A stretch of 41,460 nt of DNA from Thermoplasmata archaeon (GCA_015520045.1 WAQW01000025.1:1-41460); one strand, 5' to 3'; positions 7,152 to 15,584 are shown, counted from the first letter of the stretch. Made by a program: numbers and translations. The notes: generated from the sequence alone by a model not told the origin.

Positions 7152-8909
7152 ATGGAATCTAAGAGCCTCAGAGAACCCATTGTCTGTGTTCTCGGACATG
7201 TTGACCACGGTAAGACGACCCTTCTCGATGCTATCAGGGGAACCAACGTAGCTGGCGCCGAGGAGGGAGGTATAACACAGCGAATAGGGGCTACTGAGAT
7301 TCCAAAAACCATCATTGAAAAATTTTCGAAGGATGTTCTTGGTACGGTATCAGTATCAATACCGGGCCTTCTTTTTATCGATACACCTGGTCACGTGGCA
7401 TTCGCGAACATGAGAGGCAGGGGGGGAGCGCTGGCAGACATAGCGCTTCTTGTGGTGGATATAAACGAGGGTTTCATGCCCCAAACCGTGGAATCGATTA
7501 ATATTCTAAAAAAATTTAAAACCCCCTTCATCGTTGTTGCAAACAAGATAGACAGAATACCCATGTTTGTAAATTGCCCGGGAAAATCATTCAGGGACTG
7601 CTTCAAGATGCAGAGGGAAGAATGGGTTGTAGAGTTTGAGAAGCGGCTGTACAATCTGGTGAGCAAACTTTACGAGTTCGGATTTTCCTCTGAAAGATAT
7701 GATCGGATCAAAGATTTCAAGAAGAACCTGGTAATTGTTCCTGCGAGCGCGAAGGAATCTGTTGGACTCCAGGACATCATAGTGATGCTTACGGGGCTTG
7801 CCCAGAGATTCCTGGAATCTGAAATATCATTGAAAGTAAGCGATCAGGGTGTGGGCACCGTTCTTGAGGTGAAGAGGGAAGATTCTATGGGCCTTACAGT
7901 TGATACGATCTTGTATCAGGGTAAACTCAGGAAAGGAGATGTTGTGGCCCTTAACACAAAATCAGGGCCCTCCACAACAAGAGTGAAGGGACTCTACGTT
8001 GCAGTAGGGCGAGGGGGGAAGTCACTGCAAGAAAAGAAAGAGATCAATGCTGCTGCAGCCATCAGGATTCTCCTTGCAAACAAGATAGACGTGATCCCTG
8101 GTACACCCATTTACTCTGTCAGATCAGGTGATGATATAGACGAGATATTCAATGAGATTCAGAAAGCCACTCAACCTGACATAGATATATCAGAAAACGG
8201 TATCATAGTTAAAGCCGATTCTCTCGGCTCTCTTGAGGCAATTTCCTATGAGCTCTCCCTTGAAAATATCAAAGTTCGCCAGGCAGATATTGGAGATATT
8301 TCAAAGAGAGATATTATCTCTGCAGAAACTCTCAATGATCCAACCGAGAGGCTGATTGTTGGCTTCAATGTTGAGGTTCTGCCAGAGGCGAAGGATACCC
8401 TCGCATCCTCAGATGTTGATGTCATAACAGACAGGATAATTTACAATCTTGTGGAGAAAACCAAGGAGTGGATAGAGAGTAAAAGGAGAGCACTCCTCGA
8501 GGAGAAAAAAAGAGAGATCCCGATACCTTCCAAGATTATGATAATGCCTGAGTACATTTTCCGAACAACAAAGCCCGTTATAGTTGGTCTGAAGGTCATT
8601 TCAGGAAGATTGAAAGTTGGCGATCGCCTCATCAAATCCGACGGTCGGTTCGGAGGCACCATAAAGAGTCTGAGAGACGGTGATGTGAGCAAACAGTTCT
8701 TTGATGCTCCCGGCGAGGTTGCCGCAGCGATAGAAGGGGTGACCCTGAACCGACAGATATCTCCCGGAGAGTTTCTCTATGTTGATATACCCGAGTCTGC
8801 GGTGCAATCCATAAGGAACTCTGATATGGGACCCGAAATAATGGAAACGCTGGATGAGATAATAAGAATCAAGAGGAAAGAAAACATATTCTGGGGAACC
8901 GGTGTTTAG
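7152..8909 (+). CDS. infB: Translation initiation factor aIF5B (IF2 homologue)
   Basis: A 585-residue translational GTPase that promotes subunit joining and initiator tRNA placement. The G domain shows GHVDHGKTT (15-23), DTPGH (near 77), NKID (near 135) and SAKESVGL. Domain II follows with GTVLEVKREDSMGLTVD, then the domain III and IV elements including IMPEYIFRTTKPVIVG. The length matches archaeal factors without an intein and without the long eukaryotic N-terminal extension. The ATG at 7152 lies ten bases after the ndk stop. Its TAG stop overlaps the TAA stop of the oppositely transcribed cation exchanger, so the two genes end tail to tail with no spacer. Confidence 0.96.
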   Translation: MESKSLREPIVCVLGHVDHGKTTLLDAIRGTNVAGAEEGGITQRIGATEIPKTIIEKFSKDVLGTVSVSIPGLLFIDTPGHVAFANMRGRGGALADIALLVVDINEGFMPQTVESINILKKFKTPFIVVANKIDRIPMFVNCPGKSFRDCFKMQREEWVVEFEKRLYNLVSKLYEFGFSSERYDRIKDFKKNLVIVPASAKESVGLQDIIVMLTGLAQRFLESEISLKVSDQGVGTVLEVKREDSMGLTVDTILYQGKLRKGDVVALNTKSGPSTTRVKGLYVAVGRGGKSLQEKKEINAAAAIRILLANKIDVIPGTPIYSVRSGDDIDEIFNEIQKATQPDIDISENGIIVKADSLGSLEAISYELSLENIKVRQADIGDISKRDIISAETLNDPTERLIVGFNVEVLPEAKDTLASSDVDVITDRIIYNLVEKTKEWIESKRRALLEEKKREIPIPSKIMIMPEYIFRTTKPVIVGLKVISGRLKVGDRLIKSDGRFGGTIKSLRDGDVSKQFFDAPGEVAAAIEGVTLNRQISPGEFLYVDIPESAVQSIRNSDMGPEIMETLDEIIRIKRKENIFWGTGV

Positions 8910-9904
8910 ATGAAGTGCCAGATCAGAATTATGGCGGCAGCACCACCAACATAGGATATTGCTGAAGCTATTTTCCTTTTTCGAAATGCTGTGTACAGAA
9001 GAAAAGTGAGGGAGAGAACAAGAACCACGTACACGCTCCATATATCCGCGTGCATTTCAAGGCTCCCAAAGGATGTTAAGATCCCCGTCACGAGAGTGAG
9101 CTTGTAGATGGTGCTGCTCACAATAACGCCAACGGTCATGTCTAACCTCTTTCTGATCAGTGTGATCGAGGCCATGAAGATCTCCGGAAGCGAACCGGCG
9201 ACACCCACTATTATAAAACCTGAAACGAAGAGGGGTATCCCAAGATAGTTGCTGAATATACCTGTGTATAATACAATGTTCTCAGATGAGAAATAGAGCA
9301 GCACTATAGAGAGCACTATCAGCAGCGGATTAAGCTGCGCAGAATCGTCCGGTTCCAGCTCAATAGCTACCCTTCTCCTGCGAGATAGAGTGATGTATCC
9401 TCCAAAGACCAGGAAGAATACAACCGCAACGTAGGAAGGTATCACTCCAGGAAGCAAGGACACAAAAAATACAGCCCCTGCAGAATACATTAGGAAAAGT
9501 CCGTCTGGAAAAAAGGGTCGGGGTGATTCCTTCAATATGAAGGGCAAAATGAACAGGAATGGCAGGAGTGTTACAATGATGGAACCCTGTATATTGCCGA
9601 ATCCCAAAGTTGAGAGATTACCCGATGCGGATAGCACGGTTACAAATATCTCGTCGAAAACAGAACCCATGCCCACCAGGAGAACTCCTACTGTCTTACC
9701 ACTCAAACCATACCTTTTCCCAACAGTTTCCATCTGGCTGACAAAAGCTTCGCTCCCATAGTAGAGGCCGAAAACCGCAAATGAAACAGAGAATATGAAC
9801 GCTATCAGGTTTAAAATGACACTGTGTATAGAGAAAAAGGCATTAAAACCTATCAAAATAAAAATTAAAGGATACCGAAGACGGCTCCCCTTATACTTTT
9901 TCAT
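8906..9904 (-). CDS. Sodium/calcium exchanger (CaCA) family cation antiporter
   Basis: A 332-residue polytopic membrane protein with the two inverted alpha-repeats of the CaCA superfamily. Repeat 1 carries VGMGSVFDEIFVT (about 77-89) followed by FGNIQGSII. Repeat 2 carries VGVAGSLPEIFMAS (about 233-246) followed by GVIVSSTIYKL. The acidic residues D84/E85 and E241 sit where family members bind the cation. The two halves are joined by an RRRR-containing cytoplasmic loop. It likely exchanges Ca2+ or another cation against Na+ or H+; the ion cannot be read. Its ATG overlaps the speD stop (ATGA), so it is translationally coupled to speD. Confidence 0.87.
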   Translation of the reverse strand: MKKYKGSRLRYPLIFILIGFNAFFSIHSVILNLIAFIFSVSFAVFGLYYGSEAFVSQMETVGKRYGLSGKTVGVLLVGMGSVFDEIFVTVLSASGNLSTLGFGNIQGSIIVTLLPFLFILPFILKESPRPFFPDGLFLMYSAGAVFFVSLLPGVIPSYVAVVFFLVFGGYITLSRRRRVAIELEPDDSAQLNPLLIVLSIVLLYFSSENIVLYTGIFSNYLGIPLFVSGFIIVGVAGSLPEIFMASITLIRKRLDMTVGVIVSSTIYKLTLVTGILTSFGSLEMHADIWSVYVVLVLSLTFLLYTAFRKRKIASAISYVGGAAAIILIWHFI

Positions 9905-10302
9905 TGAAGAATCATATTCTCGGGCGGTGTGACACGAACCTCCTCTGTTATGAGATTTCCCCTCGTAATTTTCTTAAATTCAACGTTGGTGGGACGCATC
10001 TTCTCGATGATGTACTCGAAAGATAGATCAGCCCCCTTAGGATCTCCACACGTGTATATATCAAGCGTAACAAGACCATGCTCTGGCCACGTATGGAATG
10101 CCAGGTGAGATTCGGCCAGCAAAACTATCCCACTCACACCTCTTGGCTGAAACTGATAGTAATCCGAGGAAATTTTGGTGAGCATTCCCGCCCTAACCGC
10201 ATCCTCTATAATACCATAGACCCTGTCCGTTTTCGAAATCATCTCCGGATCTATACCGTAAAGATCTGCTATGATCTGGACCCCTACTACCATCCTCATC
10301 AT
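9901..10302 (-). CDS. speD: S-adenosylmethionine decarboxylase proenzyme
   Basis: A 133-residue bacterial/archaeal class 1 AdoMetDC, which self-cleaves to create a pyruvoyl group and supplies decarboxylated SAM for polyamine synthesis. The processing site is the E64-S65 bond in LLAESHLAFHTWPEHG, and the catalytic Cys is C85 in DIYTCGDP. Three near-adjacent in-frame ATGs (10302, 10299, 10293) compete. GGAGG at 10303-10307 touches the first and sits nine bases from the third, so 10293 is a real alternative. An out-of-frame ATG at 10309 has the better upstream SD. It heads an operon with the CaCA exchanger through an ATGA overlap. Confidence 0.93.
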   Translation of the reverse strand: MMRMVVGVQIIADLYGIDPEMISKTDRVYGIIEDAVRAGMLTKISSDYYQFQPRGVSGIVLLAESHLAFHTWPEHGLVTLDIYTCGDPKGADLSFEYIIEKMRPTNVEFKKITRGNLITEEVRVTPPENMILQ

Positions 10303-10309
10303 CCTCCAT
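10193..10309 (-). other. Short out-of-frame ORF overlapping the speD start
   Basis: An ATG at 10309 has AAGGAGGG at 10317-10324, seven bases upstream, which is the best-placed SD in the leader. It opens a 38-codon frame (MEDDEDGSRGPDHSR at its N-terminus) that ends at TAG inside speD. It is in a different frame from speD. It may be translated and affect speD initiation, or be a by-product of the G- and A-rich start region. Confidence 0.25.
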
Positions 10310-10480
10310 ATTTTATCCCTCCTTGATTTTATTAACGAAGCACTGCATACTAGAATGTTATTTAAATATTTTTTAAGATGACCATATCTTTTTTAATGCA
10401 TTGATTGATATAATATTGGATAATACGTGTTTGTTGAAATTTTATCACTTATTATCTGTGTAAAAATATAGTAATAAGTA

Positions 10481-11224
10481 TCACACATAAATGAAGGAAA
10501 AATCTACCTGTGGATATTTTCTGGACAGTTCGGAAAGAGCAGCAAGGTGGTACCTGAGTCTCTGATCCGAAACAAAAACACGACAGGAGATGCCCCTGAT
10601 ACACGCATCAAAGGATGCCTCTACGGTCGCATACTCAACATCCACCCTTAGCCCTCTTTTTCTGCAGAAGAGAAGGGCTTTTTCCCCGAGAACGCCAGTC
10701 AGCTCAGATGTTTCCTGAGGGAGCTCCTCGTAAGAATACCACCCTTCATCGGTGATGACGTAAAAACGGATCTTTCCCATTTCCATGCTGACTATGCCGG
10801 TTACACCTGTAACTGAAACAAAATCCCCATCACTGGCATCACTTTGAGCGATTCCCTTTGCAGAGGATTTCTTATCTCTAGAGGCGTGGAGGTAGCCGTT
10901 ATCCATAAAAAGATAAACGGTATCACCACTCCTCACATTTCCGCTTGAAATGGCCTCCCAACTGGTCTGTCTATCGATTCTCTCAAGACTTGTGGTAAGC
11001 CTGCTTCTCAAATCCAGTAAACCCTTCCTCATTGCCTCGAAACCCAGCGGTGTTATCTTGTCCTCATCATTAAGATAGCCTGATGCTCTCAGCTGTCTGA
11101 GATGGTAAACCACTCCCTGCCTTGTCATTCTAAGGCTCTCGGCGATCCTACCTATGCTGTGCTCACCATCCAGGAGGGTAGAAAGTATCATTAGCTGGTT
11201 AAGGGTTAGATTTTCTGAGTTCAC
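10481..11224 (-). CDS. Winged-helix transcriptional regulator with a C-terminal sensor-like domain
   Basis: A 247-residue protein. Residues 5-70 form a winged helix: LTLNQLMILSTLLDG, IGRIAESLRMTRQGVVYHLRQLRASGYL and then EDKITPLGFEAMRKG. The rest is mixed alpha/beta, without membrane segments, and contains a SGDTVYLFMDNGYLHA block and two cysteines near FDACIRGISC. I do not recognise the C-terminal domain; ligand binding or dimerisation is a guess. The start is GTG at 11224, with a TATA box 26 bases upstream, so it is probably leaderless. It points the same way as speD but is 178 bases away, and the AT-rich gap is not clearly an operon link. Its targets are unknown. Confidence 0.68.
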   Translation of the reverse strand: MNSENLTLNQLMILSTLLDGEHSIGRIAESLRMTRQGVVYHLRQLRASGYLNDEDKITPLGFEAMRKGLLDLRSRLTTSLERIDRQTSWEAISSGNVRSGDTVYLFMDNGYLHASRDKKSSAKGIAQSDASDGDFVSVTGVTGIVSMEMGKIRFYVITDEGWYSYEELPQETSELTGVLGEKALLFCRKRGLRVDVEYATVEASFDACIRGISCRVFVSDQRLRYHLAALSELSRKYPQVDFSFIYV

Positions 11225-11244
11225 AATTTACAATAATCTAGAAG

Positions 11245-11255
11245 CATATATATTT
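11245..11255 (-). promoter_or_regulatory. TATA box for the winged-helix regulator
   Basis: The minus strand reads AAATATATATG, centred 26 bases upstream of the GTG at 11224. This supports a leaderless GTG start. Confidence 0.5.
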
Positions 11256-11453
11256 CTATTTGATTTTTCACTCTGGATCGAGCATCACTCATCATTGCTG
11301 ACCTGATAAAAACATTGAAAAGTGGATGCGATTCTAGCAATGAAAACCATCATTTGCGTAAGCCGATCATAATCGAATCAGATTGCGCTTAAACAAAAAC
11401 ATTAAAGCGCTCCAAATGGCTCACGCATGGGAATGCCCGCAGTATGAGCAGAG

Positions 11454-12914
11454 TCAGTGTTTTCCCTTCCCCTTGGTCCGCCTATCCCTCATTTTTCCGT
11501 GTGAAGATTTGACTGCCTTGTAAGCAAGAAGAGCAAGCGCAGGCGGCTGAGGAACACCAAGATACTTATCAGGTATATCCTGCCCTACCGTCCTCATAAC
11601 CTTGAACAGATAAATGGATCCTGGGCCGCTAACAAGGTATGCAGCCACAGAGGCAATGAAAAGGCCAGGCAAGAGCGTGAAGTTCCTTGACATTTCTGCC
11701 ACTATGATCGTTGACATGAGGGGGGCCTTCGCAGCACCAGCAAAGATCACTGCCATACCCACCAGTGCAAACGAATAGTATCCGGGTGAGATGGATGGAA
11801 ACGCCCAGTTCATAAAAAGGCCAAAGAGGCCACCAAGCATAGCTCCCATAAAAAGAGAGGGTGAGAAGATCCCTCCTGATCCACCCGACCCTATGGTGAA
11901 TGATGAGGTACCCAGTTTAGCGAAAAACAGAATAACAAACAAGCCACCCAAACCAAGACCTTCAACCCAGACGGGGTTTCCTTCGAATGGTGTGCCTGCG
12001 AAGAGCGTGTTCATGTATGAATAACCAAGTCCCAGTGTTACCGGGAAGAACATGCCTATGGCACCAACAACCCAAGATCCAAGGAAAGGACTGAACCACT
12101 TTCTCTGTAAGTTTTTCTTGGCGAAAAGATCCTCAACACCGTAGAGTGATCTTGTCCACAGATATGCTGCAAAACCCCCGATTATCCCAAGAAGCAGATA
12201 GAAAGGCATATCTGTGTCTCTGAATGCAACGTTTTTCGCTATGAAGATCGGAGCGGGCCCCAGCAACGCAACTGAGACTATGTAACCTATAAGTGAGGAA
12301 AGTGCCATGACTACAAGATCGGTTGTCCTGACCTCTTTGTAAAGTACCTCAAGACCAAATAGGGCACCACCAATTGGCGCCTTAAATGTTCCACTTATAC
12401 CAGCTGAGGCTCCTGCTATTACCATCAGCTTCAGAGCCCTCTCATCCAGATGGAAGAGCTGGCCAACAATAGAAGAAACAGATGCTCCAATCTGAGCAAT
12501 GGGACCCTCTCTCCCCGCACTTCCACCGGATCCAATTGTGACAGATGATGCCAGAATCTTAACGAATGCCACCCGGCTTCTTATCTTGCCCCCGTAAGTT
12601 CTCAGGGCTTCCATAACTTCAGGAACCCCGTGTCCCCATGCCTCAGATGCGTATTTATATATAATAGGGCCCACAATAATACCACCTAACACCGGAATGA
12701 AGATTATGGGAACTCCGTGACCATACAAGAAGCCAAAAAAGAACTCGTGGTTTAAAATTATCAACATCCTGAAGAGAACCGCTCCCAAACCCCCTGCAAC
12801 ACCGGAAACAAGAAACAGTGGGCCCCAGAGTTTGAAGAATTTCCAGACATCTGACTCCCATTTTTTCAGTTCTTTGCCTGAATAAAGACCCGAGGGTTCA
12901 TATTTTTCTGGCAT
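11454..12914 (-). CDS. CLC-family chloride channel/transporter
   Basis: A 486-residue CLC protein with about 18 helical segments and short soluble tails. The selectivity elements are GHGVPEVME (about 104-112, equivalent to GSGIP of the E. coli protein), GREGP (134-138, gating glutamate E136) and GSGGSGGIFSPSLFMG. A tyrosine is present in the last helix (GSIYLFKVM). The position equivalent to the proton-path glutamate E203 of E. coli ClcA falls on V190 in LFGLEVLY, as in CLC channels, so tight H+ coupling is doubtful. No CBS domains are present. The ATG at 12914 has a TATA box about 28 bases upstream. In an acidophile such a protein could help manage proton or anion balance, which is inference. 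Confidence 0.92.
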   Translation of the reverse strand: MPEKYEPSGLYSGKELKKWESDVWKFFKLWGPLFLVSGVAGGLGAVLFRMLIILNHEFFFGFLYGHGVPIIFIPVLGGIIVGPIIYKYASEAWGHGVPEVMEALRTYGGKIRSRVAFVKILASSVTIGSGGSAGREGPIAQIGASVSSIVGQLFHLDERALKLMVIAGASAGISGTFKAPIGGALFGLEVLYKEVRTTDLVVMALSSLIGYIVSVALLGPAPIFIAKNVAFRDTDMPFYLLLGIIGGFAAYLWTRSLYGVEDLFAKKNLQRKWFSPFLGSWVVGAIGMFFPVTLGLGYSYMNTLFAGTPFEGNPVWVEGLGLGGLFVILFFAKLGTSSFTIGSGGSGGIFSPSLFMGAMLGGLFGLFMNWAFPSISPGYYSFALVGMAVIFAGAAKAPLMSTIIVAEMSRNFTLLPGLFIASVAAYLVSGPGSIYLFKVMRTVGQDIPDKYLGVPQPPALALLAYKAVKSSHGKMRDRRTKGKGKH

Positions 12915-12937
12915 TCTACGTATGTGATTACAGAAGA

Positions 12938-12947
12938 TTATTAATAT
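12938..12947 (-). promoter_or_regulatory. TATA box for the CLC gene
   Basis: The minus strand reads ATATTAATAA, about 28 bases upstream of the CLC ATG at 12914, with no Shine-Dalgarno site between. It is consistent with a leaderless transcript. Confidence 0.45.
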
Positions 12948-13068
12948 CTACTGGATAAAAAAGAATATATTTTAATCGCTTCGAGAAGTTCAAGATTGCT
13001 GGGTGAGAAATCTTTTCTTCCCTTAACCTTGGCAAATTCATATACGACCGTACTATTCGAGATTGTAT

Positions 13069-13153
13069 GCGGAGGTTGTCGAGTCTGGTCAAAGGCGATG
13101 GATTTAGGGTCCATTCCCATAGGGGTTCGTCGGTTCGAATCCGGCCCTCCGCA
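13069..13153 (+). tRNA. tRNA-Leu (anticodon TAG)
   Basis: An 85-base type II tRNA. The acceptor strand GCGGAGG at 13069 pairs with CCTCCGC ending at 13152, and the discriminator base is A. The anticodon stem ATGGA/TCCAT encloses the loop TTTAGGG, giving TAG. A long variable arm and the T loop GGTTCGAATCC are present. The CCA end is not encoded. The AT-rich ATTCATATA at 13036-13044 is a plausible promoter element. No intron is visible. Confidence 0.96.
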
Positions 13154-13909
13154 TCTACTCATCTATTCATCCACACTCTCGCACCTTATAATTTTCAGTA
13201 TCCTGTTTAAATTTCAAAGGTGGCCTTTCCCTAAGATAGCTAAGGTATCAAATGGATCAGCAGGTCTTCGACCTTTCTGTTATCGTCATACTGATCCTGT
13301 GAGATCAATTCTTTCATGTTACATCCTGGAGAGGGTATGGCTTCACCATTTCGGAACAAAAGGGGTACCGCTGTTACCCTCTGTTATGATCTCTGAGATC
13401 AGAGGCGTCCCCATCATCTCATATAAAATGGCAGCCTTGTTAGGACAAGAAAGGTTCTGGGATGCTTCAAATATTTACTTGACGGTACGTGAGATGGCCA
13501 GATGGCCAGCCCATATATCAAGATCGTACGGTCATAGCACTACACATATCATAATTATACTGATGATATGGTTTTCCTAAGTTCTCCACATCTTTACAGG
13601 AACGATTAAGAAAAGCCCGGTGCATTTCGTACCTCATGAACCGGGAGAGAAGGTCGATCTGAATTCAGGTTGTCGTGCATAACGGATCAAAACAGATTGT
13701 TGAATTCTTGTTTTGCTATATTAAAGGCGATCTTCTTGGAAAATGTCTGCCGCCCGCCAAACGATGAGCTGTGGTAACCCAAAAAATTCTTCCGACTATT
13801 TCTTTTCCCTTGTAATCGCAAGTAGGAATAAAAATACAATCAAAAGATGTTTCGCAGGACAAATAGTGGATGATGTTCCGATCAGTTTCCTCGCATCAAA
13901 CAATAGCGC
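13154..13909. other. Gene-poor 756-base stretch with a possible relic
   Basis: No convincing intact gene is found between tRNA-Leu and the end of ychF. A plus-strand frame running through 12996-13580 passes across the tRNA and is not credible. One minus-strand fragment (13343-13473) resembles the end of an Mrp/Nbp35 ATPase. A second minus-strand patch near 13830-13900 (FDARKLIGTSSTICPAKHLL) looks protein-like but is soon interrupted. The region appears to be decayed coding sequence. Confidence 0.4.
13343..13473 (-). pseudogene. Possible relic of an Mrp/Nbp35-type iron-sulfur carrier ATPase
   Basis: On the minus strand a short open stretch reads NLSCPNKAAILYEMMGTPL and then ISEIITEGNSGTPFVPKW before a stop. 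This resembles the C-terminal part of Mrp/Nbp35 P-loop ATPases, where a CP motif is followed by a LAxExGxPxLGxIPxDxxI...GxPFV pattern. The P-loop half is missing and several linking residues are gone, so if the match is right this is a decayed fragment. The resemblance is by eye and short. Confidence 0.3.
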
Positions 13910-15106
13910 CTATGTCTGAGAAACTATTCTGATCACATCCCCATCTGACAGGACATGATCCTGTCCTATCACTCTTTTTGTCCTGCCATCAATTGCCCTT
14001 ATGAATCCTTTTCCGAGGTCGGTGTGAACCATGTAGGCAAGATCCAAAGCTGTGGTGCCTTTCTTCACGATGTACGCGTCAGGAAGAACATTTCCGTCCT
14101 TATCCGTCCAGTGGTTCTCATCATATACGGGATAGACGACAATCATATCCATATCTTTTTTGATTATGCTCGTCAAAAGAGAATCTAGCCTTGTTACGGA
14201 GGATGATCTGAAAAAAGCCTCTATCTTTCTGAAAGCCATTCTTTGTTTCTCCGTGACAGCCTTCACAGGATTGTAAGGTGGATCTCTGGTTTTTAAGAAG
14301 CCGGCAGAAATAGCTTTGGTGATGGCCAGCTCGTACTCGGCGGAAATCAACCTTGTCTCAGGCATTCTCAGAAGAAGATTTCTTCTGTCCTTTTCCTCAA
14401 GAAGGTCAGCCCTATTGCCTACACTTACCATTTTCTTAACAACAGTGTAGAATGACTCTGCTATCCTGTGGATAACATCTGGAGAAAATTTCTCAAACTT
14501 ATCTGGTAAATGATGAGCTGAGATAATTTTTCTAACATCCGCCAGGTTAAGACCTGCCGAAGATACTTTTTTCAGGAGAGTACGATCATAAGGCTCACCC
14601 ATCAGATCGGCTCTCTTTGAAAACCGATCCCAGCCATCCATAATTTTATTCTCAGCCCACGCCACAAGTTCTCCCCTGACCATGGAGATCTCCTCCTCAG
14701 GATCGATAGACGCCACACCCACCGAGTTACCATCAAGATCAGTGCTGCCTGAGGCATCGTAAATCAGAATGATGGCATCTGATTCCTTTATGTTTTCAAG
14801 AAATTCATTGCCCATCCCTTTTCCTCTGCTGGCACCCCTTATAAGCCCGGGAATATCTATGATCTCCACGGGAATCAACCGTTTTCCATTGAGACACATA
14901 CCAGCACGTGGATTACAGGGTTCACCTATGATGGTGTGCGGACATTCCACCGATATGTATGAAACACCAACATTAGGTTTGATGGTGGTGAAAGGATAAT
15001 CCCCTATATCGGCTGCTGTGGAACACAGTGCTGAGAAGAGAGTGGACTTTCCCACATTGGGTTTTCCGACGAGCCCTATGGATACGTGAACAGAATGCAT
15101 TCCCAT
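13910..15106 (-). CDS. ychF: YchF/Obg-related GTP-binding ATPase, archaeal type with TGS domain
   Basis: A 398-residue TRAFAC P-loop NTPase. The G1 motif is GLVGKPNVGKSTLF, the switch I region DYPFTTIKPNVG, G3 is DIPGLIRGASRGKGMGNEFL, and the G4-like element is SVGNRADLL. A helical insertion follows, and the C-terminal TGS domain runs from DAYIVKKGTTALDLAYMVHT to DGDVIRIVSQT. The family binds ribosomes or translation factors. I chose the ATG at 15106, which shares a base with the UPF0179 stop (TGATG), so the genes are coupled; GTG at 15109 or ATG at 15097 are alternatives. It is the last gene of egsA-UPF0179-ychF. Confidence 0.92.
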   Translation of the reverse strand: MGMHSVHVSIGLVGKPNVGKSTLFSALCSTAADIGDYPFTTIKPNVGVSYISVECPHTIIGEPCNPRAGMCLNGKRLIPVEIIDIPGLIRGASRGKGMGNEFLENIKESDAIILIYDASGSTDLDGNSVGVASIDPEEEISMVRGELVAWAENKIMDGWDRFSKRADLMGEPYDRTLLKKVSSAGLNLADVRKIISAHHLPDKFEKFSPDVIHRIAESFYTVVKKMVSVGNRADLLEEKDRRNLLLRMPETRLISAEYELAITKAISAGFLKTRDPPYNPVKAVTEKQRMAFRKIEAFFRSSSVTRLDSLLTSIIKKDMDMIVVYPVYDENHWTDKDGNVLPDAYIVKKGTTALDLAYMVHTDLGKGFIRAIDGRTKRVIGQDHVLSDGDVIRIVSQT

Positions 15107-15543
15107 CACAGTATCTCTGCCTTAACTTTGCTGAGGCTGTATCCCTTTGGGCAGTCAACCTTTTCTACTATGGATTCAATCTTTATTTTCCTCACATTCT
15201 TTCTCCACATATTGTTGCATACTTCTATGTTTTCGCAGGAAATATGATCGCATTTTCTTGAGTTTATCCCCAGAGTCGCGCCCTCCTGAAGCTTGATGCT
15301 CTGCTCCAGAATGAAAAAATCGTCGATCTTCTCAATCTCCACGGCTCGCACCTTGTTGCCCTCGAAAATGGAGCATTTATTGGTTTTTTCCCTCAGAGAT
15401 GTGATCCTGTAGCTTCTACCCGGTTCAAGGTTAAAACACACGTTCTTTATTCTACATTCAGAACATTCAGGAAGCGGTCCTATAAACACAAACTCATTTC
15501 CTTCTTCAGCTAACTTTCCGCCCACCAGCGTGATCTTTGCCAT
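15106..15543 (-). CDS. UPF0179 family cysteine-rich protein
   Basis: A 145-residue archaeal protein matching UPF0179. It starts with a beta-rich ITLVGGKLAEEGNEFVFIG segment. Clustered cysteines follow: PECSECRIKNVC (about 25-36), a Cys in NKCSIFEG, KCDHISCENIEVC (about 98-110) and VDCPKGYSLSKV near the end. The spacing suggests a zinc or iron-sulfur site; no activity is known. It lies 26 bases after egsA, with GGGAGAGG upstream as a likely SD, and is coupled to ychF by a TGATG junction. Family identity is secure and function is unknown. Confidence 0.88.
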   Translation of the reverse strand: MAKITLVGGKLAEEGNEFVFIGPLPECSECRIKNVCFNLEPGRSYRITSLREKTNKCSIFEGNKVRAVEIEKIDDFFILEQSIKLQEGATLGINSRKCDHISCENIEVCNNMWRKNVRKIKIESIVEKVDCPKGYSLSKVKAEIL

Positions 15544-15561
15544 ATTTTGCCTCTCCCTGTG

Positions 15562-15584
15562 AACAGGATTATATTATTCCTGTT
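15562..15584. promoter_or_regulatory. Palindrome enclosing a TATA-like core between egsA and UPF0179
   Basis: Seven-base arms AACAGGA and TCCTGTT flank a nine-base AT core that reads ATAATATAA on the minus strand. It overlaps the last codons and stop of egsA and lies just upstream of the UPF0179 SD. It could be an operator over an internal promoter, a weak hairpin, or a coincidence constrained by coding sequence. Confidence 0.3.

Noticed and set aside
13495-13512. Short direct repeat AGATGGCC/AGATGGCC
   Set aside because: Only two adjacent copies of an 8-9 base unit; too short to interpret.
12996-13580. A 194-codon plus-strand ORF
   Set aside because: It runs straight through tRNA-Leu, has cysteine- and serine-rich composition unlike real proteins here, and no start signal.
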